64,000 nucleotides of DNA from Lacipirellula limnantheis (GCF_007746075.1 NZ_CP036339.1:3563786-3627785); one strand, 5' to 3'. Shown: positions 9,460 through 19,014, numbered from the stretch's first letter. A program made the numbers and translations. Notes: generated from the letters alone by a model not told the origin.

Positions 9460-10314
9460 GGTCGTTTCCTCTCGTGGTTTGGAGCGCAGCGTGACGGCAA
9501 TTCCATCCGCTGCTGCTGTCTTCCGTTGTGCCTTGGAAAACAGCTAATTTCTCTCGCTAAGGCCTCGCTGCATTCCGCAGCTGAGGAAGCGCGATGCGAT
9601 GAACGTAGGTGGGGGAGTGAAAAGGGTCGGCGTGTCATCACGGCGCGTAAAACCCGCATCCGCGCAGGAAGTATGGAGGTTCGCAGGGACCAACGTCAAG
9701 GACCGCGGCGAACTCCCCATAGATCATGAGCGCGGAGAGTCGTTCGGCGCGTCGGAGAGGGCCGTCAAGGCGGGGCGTTCGCAACATCCGCTAGCAATGC
9801 AGCCAGACGGAGAATGGACATGGAGGCTCAAGTGACCGCTGGAACGTAACTGCGATTGAAATTGACGCCGCCAATCTGGTTCTTGCCAAATTCGGAAAAG
9901 CCTTCTGCGCGGCTTGACCTTCATCGCAATCCTCATTCAATCGGAATGCCGGGGAATTGGCATGCTTCGCACGGGCTGCGCCTAGTGGCTAGTGCGATTT
10001 TCGAACACGCGAAGCCCGGCGCGGGGCCGATGCTGAGCAACGCAGGCGACGGTGGGGGGAACCATCGCGATCGGCGCGCCGCCAAAGGCCGTCTTCCACG
10101 CGGAAAGGTCGCCAGCGGTGCGCAGGCTGGGCGAGCCGCCCCGTTGCCATGCGAGGATGTAACATTCGAACGGGCCGGTCGACGCAGGCCCCCTTCTAAC
10201 GGACGCGAACGATTCCACGGGCACGTAGGCTGCGATACGAATGCCGCCTTCCCCGCTCGCCAAATAGGGCGCGGACCAAAATCTTCTTTGCGACCGCCTA
10301 TCAACTATTGAAAT
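9460..10314. other. intergenic region without supported gene
   Basis: About 850 bases between the start of the giant repeat gene and the 3' end of the sugar isomerase gene. Overlapping frames of 90-150 codons exist on both strands near 9860-10310, but all are Arg/Pro-rich with no recognisable motif and no ribosome binding site, the pattern of non-coding high-GC DNA. The leftmost ~100 bases must contain the promoter of the giant gene. I see no RNA gene or repeat. Confidence 0.5.
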
Positions 10315-11046
10315 TCATATGTCGGCCGCGAGAGCCGCGTATGCGCTCCCGTCGCAGATCAGCGTGACGCTGGAGTGGAGATGCAAGAGCGAAGCGGGAA
10401 AGGCCGTCGTCAGGGGGCCATGCAACAGCGCGCGGAGGGCAGGGCCCTTTTGCTGACCGCTCACGAGCAGCAGCACTTCGCGGGCATTCAGTAGGTCGGC
10501 CATGCCGAGCGTCATGCCGAAAGCAGGCTTGGCGGCCAGGTCGCGGACCATTGCATGCCCGAGCGATGTGGCAGCCAGCGGCGTGACGTGGGCGTGAGGC
10601 TGAAGCGAGTCGGCCGGCTCATTGAACCCCAAATGACCATTGATTCCCAAACCCAGGACGCAAGCGTCGATCGGTCCGTGACGAGAGAGCCAGTCCGCAA
10701 CGCGATCGCACTCTGCCTGGAGATTAGGGGCGTCGCCGTCGAATTCCAGGAATCGCTCATTCATCCCGAGCGGGGCCACGACCTCTCGGCGAAGTTGAAA
10801 TTGGCAGGAGCCGGGATCCTCGGCGGACAATCCGCCCCATTCGTCCAGAGCGATGAGTCGCAGTTCGTCGAACAGTTCCGGCGTACGCCGACTCCACTCT
10901 ACGAAAAGCTCGTAGGCTCGCGTCGGCGTGGATCCTGCCGCCAGACACGCGAGCATGGCAGGCCGCGTACGAATTCGGTCGACGAGCCACTGCGCAGCCG
11001 CAGCGCTCATTGCTTCATAGTCGTCGTGGACGATCAGTTTCATCAT
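10315..11046 (-). CDS. galactosamine/glucosamine-6-phosphate isomerase (deaminase), AgaI/NagB family
   Basis: A 243-residue cytoplasmic enzyme that would convert an amino-sugar 6-phosphate to the ketose 6-phosphate plus ammonia. Family marks are the phosphate loop LAAGSTPTRAYE (~33-44), the ALDEWGGL strand (~70) and the GLGINGHLGFNEP loop (~125). The Asn before GH, where E. coli NagB has Asp, together with LNAREVLLLVSG, resembles the galactosamine-specific AgaI branch more than classical NagB. Start: ATGATG at 11046/11043 with GGAAGG nine bases upstream; a longer frame upstream reads through a kinase remnant. The start overlaps the stop of that remnant. Confidence 0.8.
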   Translation of the reverse strand: MMKLIVHDDYEAMSAAAAQWLVDRIRTRPAMLACLAAGSTPTRAYELFVEWSRRTPELFDELRLIALDEWGGLSAEDPGSCQFQLRREVVAPLGMNERFLEFDGDAPNLQAECDRVADWLSRHGPIDACVLGLGINGHLGFNEPADSLQPHAHVTPLAATSLGHAMVRDLAAKPAFGMTLGMADLLNAREVLLLVSGQQKGPALRALLHGPLTTAFPASLLHLHSSVTLICDGSAYAALAADI

Positions 11047-11171
11047 CGCGATAGTCCTTCCGAAAGGTTGGCGGCCGTCAGCGCGGCGCCAACCAGAGCG
11101 GAGTCGTCGCCGAGATGAGCCGAGGCGAGGGGCAGGTCGGCCGCACGCCAATCGTCGCGGACGAATTCAAT
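11043..11171 (-). pseudogene. C-terminal remnant of a ROK-family sugar kinase
   Basis: The frame ending in TGA at 11043 encodes ~40 residues including LPLASAHLGDDSALVGAAL, which matches the conserved C-terminal end of ROK sugar kinases (A-x-LGDDAGxxGAA). Its stop overlaps the isomerase start codon, as in an intact kinase-isomerase operon. Upstream of about 11171 no further ROK motif (ATP-binding DxGxTK or CxCGxxGC zinc site) can be found in any frame, so the kinase body appears deleted. The identification rests on a short motif. Confidence 0.5.
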
Positions 11172-11462
11172 GGCGAAGACGTGGCGATAGCGATTACGAG
11201 CGCACGCTTCCTCGCTTGGCCGCAAGTCGATCGTTCGACGCCCTGGCGCCCGGGCCATACCGACTTTGCGATCGGTGGAACGCCGCGGCGCCGCGCGGCC
11301 TTTCCGGTTGATCTGATCAATTCGCAATGTGCCACCATCCAGGTCGAATCGTGCCGAGTAGCTGATTCGGAGCGTGCCGCGTGAGTCTAGCGGCAGCGGG
11401 CGGCGAGAGAGGAATCAACAAACGGGAAAACTGGGGCGAAGCGGCCGTAGTAGTGCGGCCCG

Positions 11463-11654
11463 TTACCCCCAATTGACTTCGCTGGCGTCATGCTCTTGGA
11501 GCATCCGCTGCGCCAAGCCTTCCGCTTCATTGACCGTGGCGGCAAACTCTTGAGCGAGTAGGCGACTCCCGTGGCGCGCCATGACGTGGAAGCCGTCCGG
11601 CGTCGCTTCGACGTGGATCAGTCGGCCGCGGTTGTGGGAGTCTGGGTCAGACAT
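11463..11654 (-). CDS. small hypothetical protein (63 aa)
   Basis: The 63-residue frame has a balanced, protein-like composition: an N-terminal part (RLIHVEATPDGFHVMARHG) that looks like a beta hairpin, then a helix (NEAEGLAQRMLQEHD). This contrasts with the Arg/Pro-rich shadow frames around it. It stands alone, ~290 bases upstream of the ROK remnant on the same strand. No family recognised. Confidence 0.45.
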   Translation of the reverse strand: MSDPDSHNRGRLIHVEATPDGFHVMARHGSRLLAQEFAATVNEAEGLAQRMLQEHDASEVNWG

Positions 11655-12180
11655 GCCCGTAGCATAGCCAGAATCACGAACCGCGTCACGGTGTTTGCTT
11701 ATTCACTCAACTCCTTGAATGGAGAGTCCGCCAATGCAATTCACTTCGTTGTGTTCGGGCATCGAAGGCGCCGCCGAAATCCAGCCGTTTTGCTGCGACC
11801 TGCTCGCCAAGGACGGCTCTTATGCCTACGGCGTCCACGCAGCTCACACCGGGAGCGTCATCAGCCAGCGAATCTGAACGTCTTGCCGTGCCTTGGTCGC
11901 GGTTAGCTTATCGATGGCGGCAAGTTCCTGCTCAATTACCGTCAGCGGTTGCAGGTCCCTGGCCCGGCGCCTAACTCAAGGCCACGCTTGGCGATAACAA
12001 CAGCGCATGGGCGGAAACGCGCCGCCACGCTTGTTCATATCCTTAAGCAAGGGCCCGCTTGCTCGCTTCACGGATGGCTGTGGGCTGCCAGCGCCAGGTT
12101 GCATCGCGGAAAGGCGGCTTGAAGCTCCGATGGGCGACGCTCAACAACTGCCTGGTGCTGGTGGGTGAGAATCAGACATT
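11655..12180. other. gene-poor stretch with decayed fragments
   Basis: This ~525-base stretch holds the methyltransferase fragment at 11734-11877. On the opposite strand a 42-codon open stretch ends at 11844 and contains the helix-like sequence EQELAAIDKLTATKAR, but it has no start codon after its upstream stop. Nothing else is supported. The mixture of broken frames suggests debris of a former mobile or restriction-type insertion. Confidence 0.4.
11734..11877 (+). pseudogene. N-terminal fragment of a DNA cytosine-5 methyltransferase
   Basis: A 47-codon frame starting ATG reads MQFTSLCSGIEGAA then EIQPFCCDLLAK. The first part matches the SAM-binding motif I of phage-type C5 methyltransferases (LCSGIExxS/A) and the second the following strand (SEIEPFCCxLL), with ~10 residues missing between them. 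After that the frame is unrelated and stops at 11877; the catalytic PCQ and ENV motifs are absent. It is preceded by GGAGAG eight bases before the ATG. It therefore looks like a decayed gene, not a working enzyme. Confidence 0.45.
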
Positions 12181-13653
12181 TTATACCGACGATGCCAATT
12201 CAGCTTCCAAGCCGGACTTTGCGAGCGCATCGTGCCGGACGCATGATATCGCGTCGTCGATCGAACCGTCGCACTCGACGGCGGCCACCGCAACGGCGAT
12301 CTCCAGGTGAGTTGGGCCGTCAACGGTCGGAATCGACTGAGAAGCAATTGACGTTCGGACCCGCTCTCCAACGATACGCGCCGACCTCTCCGTCGTTCCA
12401 GGCAGAGCGACGATAAACTCGCCGCGACCGAGGCCCCCAATCAAATCGACGTCACGAAAGGCGGAGTTGATCCCGGTCGCCACATAGTCGCAGAGAAGTC
12501 TGACGGAGTCCTCCTTGTCGAGCTGGTTCACTTGCGGGAACTCCAGGAGGCTGAAACACAGCAGCGATAGCGGTGCGTCACCGTTTTTGGATTCTTGTTG
12601 TCGAGCGGCGAGTGACTCGACGAATCGTTGCCGACTCGGCAGTGACGCCGCTTCCACTGTAATGGGCCCAAGAGTCGAAGTCGGTTTGCCAGACATGAGA
12701 GCAGACCCAGCACTGGATGCTTCATGCGCCGGGGCGACGGGCAGCGCCGTGCAGCCGTCATGCCAATAGCTGCAGTTCCGACCGGCCGCCTTGGCGGCGT
12801 AGACGGCTTCGTCCGCGCGCCGAACGATATCGCGTTGTCGATCGCCCTGCAGTGCCCCAGACACTCCTATGCTGGCCGTCACTCGGAGCGTCTTTCCTTC
12901 ATGGACGACTGAAGTCTTCTCGATGGCGGCACGCACGCGTTCCGCAGCCGTTTGAGCCCGCTCCGCGGTCGTCGCCGGCAGGATAACGGCGAACTCCTCA
13001 CCGCCATAGCGAGCCGCAGTACTGGGGGTCCTGATCTGATTGGAAAGCGTACGCGCTACGGACCGTAGGACTTCGTCGCCTGCCAGATGACCATGCGCAT
13101 CATTGAACTGTTTGAAGTGGTCAATGTCAAAGATGATTAACGAGCATGGATCGCCGTTGTTCGCTAATCGGCCCAATGTCGCCGCCAATTCCACATCGAA
13201 GGCACGCCGGTTCGGTAAGTTCGTCAAGGCGTCGGTTCGTGCATCGGCCTGCTGGGTACGGATTTCATCAGCTTGGCATGCGATCTTCCGCTCCGCCTCT
13301 TCGAGCCGAGCAGAGAGTTGACGGTTGGCTTCAAGCATCCCCGAAACTACGTACTGAATCTCTGGTCCTTGGTCGTCGCTCTTCTGGCGAGCGGCGTCGA
13401 GTTGGTCAGACCATCCCTCAAGCGCGACGTTGTGATCGCCGACGTCATTGGCGACGTCTTCGGCCAATTGTCGAATCTGCTCGATCGCGCGGTTAGTCCG
13501 TTCGGAGTCTTCAGGGCTTGTCGCGCTTGGCGCCCCCGATCCAGCGCGAGGCCGACGCAGTTTCAGCGCAACAAGAGTTGCCATGGAGCCGACGAGCATA
13601 CTGATCAGTGCAAGAACAGCATTGGTCAAGCAATTGAGAAAAAATACCGTCAT
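12181..13653 (-). CDS. diguanylate cyclase with tandem GGDEF domains (second degenerate)
   Basis: A 490-residue protein. Residues ~5-30 form a membrane anchor, ~50-135 a coiled linker, ~138-300 a GGDEF domain with DxLTxLPNRR, DIDHFKQFND and an active GGEEF at 217-221, and ~330-490 a second GGDEF-like domain in which the signature is GRGEF and the nucleotide/metal motifs are lost. The first domain should make c-di-GMP from two GTP at the inner membrane. No RxxD inhibitory site precedes GGEEF. The ATG at 13653, directly before the transmembrane segment, is preferred over the longer frame to 13878, whose extra residues are Arg-rich and unlike a domain. Confidence 0.88.
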   Translation of the reverse strand: MTVFFLNCLTNAVLALISMLVGSMATLVALKLRRPRAGSGAPSATSPEDSERTNRAIEQIRQLAEDVANDVGDHNVALEGWSDQLDAARQKSDDQGPEIQYVVSGMLEANRQLSARLEEAERKIACQADEIRTQQADARTDALTNLPNRRAFDVELAATLGRLANNGDPCSLIIFDIDHFKQFNDAHGHLAGDEVLRSVARTLSNQIRTPSTAARYGGEEFAVILPATTAERAQTAAERVRAAIEKTSVVHEGKTLRVTASIGVSGALQGDRQRDIVRRADEAVYAAKAAGRNCSYWHDGCTALPVAPAHEASSAGSALMSGKPTSTLGPITVEAASLPSRQRFVESLAARQQESKNGDAPLSLLCFSLLEFPQVNQLDKEDSVRLLCDYVATGINSAFRDVDLIGGLGRGEFIVALPGTTERSARIVGERVRTSIASQSIPTVDGPTHLEIAVAVAAVECDGSIDDAISCVRHDALAKSGLEAELASSV

Positions 13654-14267
13654 GGCCCGAGCAAGTTGGTTGGAACCCCGCGCCGGAGAGTCGTCCGGCG
13701 CGACAGTCGAAACACTACGGAAAACCGTAGGCTCTAAAGCCGTGCAGTCAAATGCAATTGTCGTTGCGATCGCTTTGTCCCGGATGTGAGGCACCCGCGT
13801 CACACAATGTCGGGCTGCTATCCCAGCTGTTGGCAGTCGCTCCCGAAGTTTTGCCGCATGGCCGGTGCCTCGCCACACCGGCAGCCTCGACTAGACGTGG
13901 CACGACACATCTGTCGCCGCATCGTTGCAAGAGCCTTTACGCACTCGAGCAGCGCCGTGGAGCACAGCAATGATCGCCGCACTGAGAAAACTTTCATCGG
14001 AACGTTTTCCGTGGCGGCTCTCCGGATGCTGGGGCCTGCAACTTCTGTGGATCCTGGGAAGGCCGCCGCGTCCCATTCTTCTATCTACGCGTTCTCTAGC
14101 TCGAAAAGTAGATCCAACGTAAGAGTTCCACGAACCTCAACGCTTCTTTCGAGTCGCCGATATTGAGGGATACGCACCATTCTAAAACGGCGGATTTCCG
14201 TGTGTTTCACGCCGACGCGAGTAATTGAGAACCGGGGGTCGGCGGTAGGAACGGCGCATTTCCATGA
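13654..14267. other. intergenic region, nothing recognised
   Basis: About 610 bases between the diguanylate cyclase start and the 3' end of the sulfatase operon. Open frames here on both strands are short, overlapping and Arg/Ser-rich. The part next to 13653 must carry the cyclase promoter; the part next to 14268 the sulfatase operon terminator, but no clear hairpin with a U-tract was found. Confidence 0.45.
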
Positions 14268-16622
14268 TTACTTGAGCGAGACATCGACCCTGCTAATCTC
14301 ACCGTTGAACTTGAACGGGCGCTGTTCGAAGTAGTCGCGAGACACGGTTGAGCCGAGGTCGGTGCCGACGTCAAAGCTTTCACTTGCAGTAAACGCGGCG
14401 GGCACGGTCATCTTCACGGCGGTGCGAGCGACTTCCTTGCCGTCTACCATCAGCAAGATGTCGGCTGGGGCGCCGGGTTTCGGGGCCTTGAGTGTGGTGT
14501 TCACCACGATTGTGTGCTTGCCCGGCGCTATCTTTTCTGCAGACTTCGCAATGGACCGGTCAATGATCATCAGATTGTATTCAAAAACGAGATGGCCCTG
14601 GTCCATGTAGCACGTGAGACCGCCCCCCGCGCCTCCCATGGCGTAAAGCACTCCGCTGGCCCCCGCGCCGCATTCGAGGTCGATTGTCACCGTGTTGTTG
14701 TGGTTTCCTAGTGGGGGAGCCGTGAACTCGGGCATCCGGGTCGTCGTGTCGTCGAAGGTCCAGCTCGTGTAGGGTGACTTGATTCGGTCTTCGGGATGAA
14801 TTCGCAGCCAGATGCCAGCGCCGATGGGGAAGACGTTGTTTTCCTCCGCCTGGGCGAGGAAGAGCTGCTTCATTTCTTCGACTTTCTGCGGCTGCTCCTT
14901 AGCGAGGTCGTGCATCTGCGTGAAGTCGTTCTTGAGATTGTAGAGTTCCCACACGGCTTTCGAGGAATCCCATTTATCGAGACCCGGCTGCGCGTTTAGC
15001 CACGGGCTGAGCGGTCCAAAGGTGCAGGCATACCATCCATCCTGGTAAATGCCGTCGCTGCCGTTGTTGTCGAAATACTGGACGTGCTTGTTCTCCGGCG
15101 CGTTCGCATTCGTGAAACTGGCGGCCATGCTGACGCCGTCGATGGGATCCTGTGGGAAGCCGTTCACTTCCTTGGGGGCCTTGATGCCGATCACGTCATA
15201 GAGCGTTGGGACGATGTCGTTGACGTGGTAGAACTGGGATCGCGGCGTCTTGTCGGCTTTGATCTTCTTAGGCCAGGAGACGACGAGCGGATTACGCGTG
15301 CCGCCGAAGTGGGCGGCGACGAGCTTCGTCGAGCGGAACGGCGTGCTGCCAGCCCAAGCCCAGCTTGCGTGATAAATATTGTCCGTGAGCGGACCGCCGA
15401 GCGCTTGGAGGCCGCCGAGTTCGTCGAGCGCCTTGATCTGCTGGGCGATCGTGTTGGGAATCTGGTTCTGCGCGAGAAGTTCGCTGATCGAACCGTTCTG
15501 CCCTTCGGCGGAAGAGCCGTTGTCGCCCCAGATGTAGAGGATGATCGTGTTCTCGCGCTGTCCGGTCTGGTCAAGGTAATCCACTAGCTTGCCGACCTGG
15601 GCGTCCGTGTGTTCACAGAAGCCGGCATAGAGTTCCATCAGACGTATCTGAAAAGCTCGCTCTGATTCAGGAATATCGGCCCAGGCGGTCATGGTTGGGT
15701 CGCGCAGCGTAAGCTCCGCGTTGGTAGGAATCCATCCGAGCTGCTTCTGTCGAGCGAAGATTTCTTCACGGAGTTTGTCCCAGCCCTGGTCGAACTTGCC
15801 TTTGTACTTGTCGGCCCACCGCGCAGAGACGTGGTGCGGGCCGTGGACCCCGCCCGGCGCCCAATACATTAAGAATGGTTTGTCCGGGGAAAAAGCACGA
15901 TGCTTTTTCAGCCACTTGATCCCCTGGTCCGCCATGTCCTCGGTGAGATGGTAATTCTCATCGTGCGGCGGCTCGATGGCCGTGGTGTTCTCGACGAGGC
16001 GCGGCTCCCACTGCGACGTTTCGCCCGCGAGGAAGCCATAGAAATATTCAAAACCATACCCAGTCGGCCAATAGGTGAACGGCCCCATCTCGGTGGTCTG
16101 ATCGGCGGGCGTGTTGTGCCATTTGCCAAAGGCGGAGGTCTTGTAGCCGTAATTTTTCAGGACCTCAGCCACGGTCGCAGAAGTTTTCGGGATGACGCCG
16201 GTGTAGCCGTCCCAATCGACCGCACGCTCGGCGATGGTGCCACTGCCGACGCGCTGATGGTTGCGCCCCGTCAGTAGCGCTGCACGCGTTGGCGAGCAAA
16301 TCGAGGTGGTATGAAAGCGGTTGTAGCTGATGCCTTCGTTGTAGAGCTTCGAAAGCGTCGGCGTGTGCGCGAATCCGCCGAAGGTATCCGGTACGCCGAA
16401 TCCCGCGTCGTCGATCAACACAATGAGCACGTTCGGCGCACTTGCCGGAAGTCGCTCTGGCTCGACGCGACGTTTGTGGACGGACTCCTGCAGCGTTGGC
16501 CCGGCCTTGCTCGCGGTCGAAGTCGGCGGAAACGGCAGCACCGAGCCGTCATCGGGAGCGGCGGCGAACGTTCCCAGTGCGAAGCCACAGTACGCGACGA
16601 CGAAGGTAATGGCGGTCTTCAT
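14268..16622 (-). CDS. arylsulfatase, exported (third gene of sulfatase operon)
   Basis: A 784-residue sulfatase. The signal peptide (residues 1-21) ends AAA. The metal site APNVLIVLIDD is near 62-72. The formylglycine signature CSPTRAALLTGRN starts at Cys109, and later metal ligands appear in GDNGSSAEG (~310). The C-terminal ~150 residues (after DDTTTRMPEF) form a beta-rich domain shared with its neighbour. It hydrolyses sulfate esters outside the cytoplasm after Cys109 is oxidised to formylglycine. It is the last of three leftward sulfatase genes and lies nine bases after the previous one. The substrate is not predictable, though length and C-terminal domain resemble AtsA-type arylsulfatases. 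Confidence 0.9.
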   Translation of the reverse strand: MKTAITFVVAYCGFALGTFAAAPDDGSVLPFPPTSTASKAGPTLQESVHKRRVEPERLPASAPNVLIVLIDDAGFGVPDTFGGFAHTPTLSKLYNEGISYNRFHTTSICSPTRAALLTGRNHQRVGSGTIAERAVDWDGYTGVIPKTSATVAEVLKNYGYKTSAFGKWHNTPADQTTEMGPFTYWPTGYGFEYFYGFLAGETSQWEPRLVENTTAIEPPHDENYHLTEDMADQGIKWLKKHRAFSPDKPFLMYWAPGGVHGPHHVSARWADKYKGKFDQGWDKLREEIFARQKQLGWIPTNAELTLRDPTMTAWADIPESERAFQIRLMELYAGFCEHTDAQVGKLVDYLDQTGQRENTIILYIWGDNGSSAEGQNGSISELLAQNQIPNTIAQQIKALDELGGLQALGGPLTDNIYHASWAWAGSTPFRSTKLVAAHFGGTRNPLVVSWPKKIKADKTPRSQFYHVNDIVPTLYDVIGIKAPKEVNGFPQDPIDGVSMAASFTNANAPENKHVQYFDNNGSDGIYQDGWYACTFGPLSPWLNAQPGLDKWDSSKAVWELYNLKNDFTQMHDLAKEQPQKVEEMKQLFLAQAEENNVFPIGAGIWLRIHPEDRIKSPYTSWTFDDTTTRMPEFTAPPLGNHNNTVTIDLECGAGASGVLYAMGGAGGGLTCYMDQGHLVFEYNLMIIDRSIAKSAEKIAPGKHTIVVNTTLKAPKPGAPADILLMVDGKEVARTAVKMTVPAAFTASESFDVGTDLGSTVSRDYFEQRPFKFNGEISRVDVSLK

Positions 16623-16631
16623 TTGCTACAT

Positions 16632-18995
16632 CTATTTCTTCAAATACTTGATCGTCGTCGTGCCGATGCTGCCGTTGAAGGCAAACGGCGCCTGATCGAA
16701 GTAGTCAAGCGAGACGGGCGAATCCAAATCAACGCCGATGTCGAAAGTCGCGTTTGAGGTGAAGTGGAGCGACATCGCTGCCGGCACCCGGCCTTGCGCC
16801 ACTTCTTCGCCATTCACCCTGAGCGTGACATCCATCGGCCCGCCGATCTTGGCGGCCAGCTTCGATTCGACTTCAACCTTACCCTTGCCAGTTGGCAGCT
16901 TGTTCTTGGACTTGAGCTTCGTGCGCTGAATCTCGAACAAGTTGAACTCGTAGCACAGGAAACCGTCCTTCATATAACAGGTGATGCCGCCGGAAAATCC
17001 GGCCAGCGCATACAGCACGCCGTTCGCATTCGCGGGCACGTCCACATCCATGGTCACGAGACTATCCACCTTGCCCAACTTGGGCGCAGCGGATTCTGGC
17101 ATCCTGGTCAGGGGGCCGTCGAAGGTCCATTCCGTAAGGGTCGAAGCGGGCGCGTCCTCGGGATGGAACATCGCGGTGGACCACAAGCCGCCGCCGATGG
17201 GCAGATTCTTGTTCTTCGTCGATTCCAGCAAGAAGAGCAGCTTCAGCTCTTCGAGCTTCTGCGGATTAGTCGCCGCGAGGTCATTCGCCTGGCTCCAGTC
17301 CTCGTCGAGGTTATAGAGTTCCCACCGATCAGTCAGCGGAGACCACTCCTTGATGCCTTTCGGAAGGCCGCCCACCCATGGCTCGCGGGGACCGGGAGCG
17401 CTCGCGAACCAACCGTCGTGGTAAATGCCGCGGCTGGCCATGATGTCGAAGAACTGCGTCGTTCGCGTCCCTGGCGCCTTCGCGTCGCCAAACGAATAGG
17501 CCATGCTGACGCCGTCGATGGAATCCTGCTCGAACCCGTTCACGATTCGCGGCGGGGTAATCTCCGTCAGCTCGTAGATTGTCGGCACGATGTCAATGAC
17601 GTGATGAAACTGCGGACGTGGCGTCGAGTCTGCCTTGATGCGTCTCGGCCACGCGACGGCCATCGGCTGACGGGTGCCGCCAAAGTGAGCGCCGACAAGC
17701 TTGGTGGACTTGTACGGCGTGCTGCCCGCCCAGGCCCAGGCCGCATGATACATGTTGTCGGTCTTCGGACCGCCGAGGGCATCCAGCCCGCCGAGTTCCT
17801 CCAGTGCTTCGAGGTGCTGTGAAATCTTGGTTGGAATCCCGTTCTGCGCGAGCTGCTCACTAATGGTTCCGTATAGGCCCTCGGCGGAGGATCCGTTGTC
17901 ACCCCAGATATAGAAGATGAGCGTGTTGTCGAGCTTGCCCTGACGCTCGATCTCGGCGATGACGCGACCAGCGTTGTAGTCGGCGTGTTCGGTAAATCCG
18001 GCGAAGACCTCCATCAGTCGGCGTTGAAACGGCTTCTCGTCTTCGGGGATCGAATCCCACGACGCCATCGACTCGGGCCGTGGAGTGAGCTGTGCGTTCT
18101 GCGGGATCCAGCCCTTGGCTTTGGCGTTGGCGAAGACGCGCTCGCGATACTTGTCCCAGCCGTCGTCGAACTTGCCCTTGTATTTATCGGCCCATTTTTT
18201 CATGACTTGGTGCGGACCGTGCGATGCACCCGGCGCCCAATACATAAAGAACGGCTTGTCCGGTGCGTAGGCGTTTTGCTCGCGCAGCCAAGTGACCGCA
18301 TCCGACGCGATGTCGTCGGACAGGTGATAGTCTTTCGGAAGATGCTCGGTGACTGCGGTGGTGTTGCGGGTCAGGGTTGGTTCATACTGCGAGGCTTCTC
18401 CGGCGAGGAAGCCGTAGAAATACTCGAACCCGTAGCCCGTCGGCCAGTAATCGAATGGCCCCTTGTTGGTGATCTGCTCTTCGGGAGTGTTGTGCCACTT
18501 GCCCCAGGCCCCCGTGTTGTAGCCGTAGTTCTTGAGCACTTCGGCGACGGTCGCAGAAGACTTCGGAATGGTGCCGCTGAAGCCATCGAAGTCATTGGCA
18601 ATCGCGGCGATCTGACCATTGCCGACCCGCGTGTGATTTCGCCCGCAGAGCAATGCCGCCCGCGTCGGCGAGCACATGGCCGTGGAATGAAAACGATTGA
18701 ACGAGATTCCCATCTGCGCGACGCGGTCGAGCGTCGGCGTGTTGATTTCTCCGCCGTAGGTCGACGGCGTGCCAGGCCCCACATCGTCCATCAGGATGAT
18801 GAGGATGTTCGGCGCGCCATCCGCGAGTCGCTTCGGCTCGACGCGCTTCTTATAAACGGAGTCCTGGATCGTCAGCCCGGCGATTGAGCTAGACGGCGTG
18901 GGTGGAAACGGCAGGATTTCCTGTGCTCCAGCCATTAACGTAAGCAGGAAGCACAGCGGGAGGCTTAGAAGAATGATCCAAGGGTTTGGTTTCAT
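16632..18995 (-). CDS. arylsulfatase, exported (second gene of sulfatase operon)
   Basis: A 787-residue paralogue of the downstream sulfatase: nearly the same length, domain order and most of the same motifs, including APNILIILMDD (~61-71), CSPTRAALLCGRN with the modified Cys at 108, the YWPTGYGFEYFYGFLAGE stretch, GDNGSSAEG and the C-terminal beta-rich domain. The ATG at 18995 is chosen over a GTG 15 bases upstream because that GTG belongs to the GTGAGG ribosome-binding sequence and the signal peptide starts at MKPNPWII. The two genes very likely arose by tandem duplication and then diverged, so different sulfated substrates are plausible. Confidence 0.9.
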   Translation of the reverse strand: MKPNPWIILLSLPLCFLLTLMAGAQEILPFPPTPSSSIAGLTIQDSVYKKRVEPKRLADGAPNILIILMDDVGPGTPSTYGGEINTPTLDRVAQMGISFNRFHSTAMCSPTRAALLCGRNHTRVGNGQIAAIANDFDGFSGTIPKSSATVAEVLKNYGYNTGAWGKWHNTPEEQITNKGPFDYWPTGYGFEYFYGFLAGEASQYEPTLTRNTTAVTEHLPKDYHLSDDIASDAVTWLREQNAYAPDKPFFMYWAPGASHGPHQVMKKWADKYKGKFDDGWDKYRERVFANAKAKGWIPQNAQLTPRPESMASWDSIPEDEKPFQRRLMEVFAGFTEHADYNAGRVIAEIERQGKLDNTLIFYIWGDNGSSAEGLYGTISEQLAQNGIPTKISQHLEALEELGGLDALGGPKTDNMYHAAWAWAGSTPYKSTKLVGAHFGGTRQPMAVAWPRRIKADSTPRPQFHHVIDIVPTIYELTEITPPRIVNGFEQDSIDGVSMAYSFGDAKAPGTRTTQFFDIMASRGIYHDGWFASAPGPREPWVGGLPKGIKEWSPLTDRWELYNLDEDWSQANDLAATNPQKLEELKLLFLLESTKNKNLPIGGGLWSTAMFHPEDAPASTLTEWTFDGPLTRMPESAAPKLGKVDSLVTMDVDVPANANGVLYALAGFSGGITCYMKDGFLCYEFNLFEIQRTKLKSKNKLPTGKGKVEVESKLAAKIGGPMDVTLRVNGEEVAQGRVPAAMSLHFTSNATFDIGVDLDSPVSLDYFDQAPFAFNGSIGTTTIKYLKK

Positions 18996-19014
18996 TAGCG
19001 TGGGCCTCACTGCG

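Noticed and set aside
5042..9547. Long Pro/Ala/Val-rich frames (up to 321 codons) on the plus strand across 5.0-9.5 kb
   Set aside because: They are the antisense of the Gly/Asn/Ala repeats of the giant minus-strand gene; their periodic PPLPP pattern is fully explained by that repeat.
9856..10311. 151-codon plus frame and opposite 123-codon frame near 10 kb
   Set aside because: Both Arg/Pro/Ala-rich, mutually overlapping, with no start signals; typical of non-coding GC-rich DNA.
12724..13496. Overlapping plus frames opposite the diguanylate cyclase
   Set aside because: Antisense of a well-supported GGDEF gene; no independent evidence.
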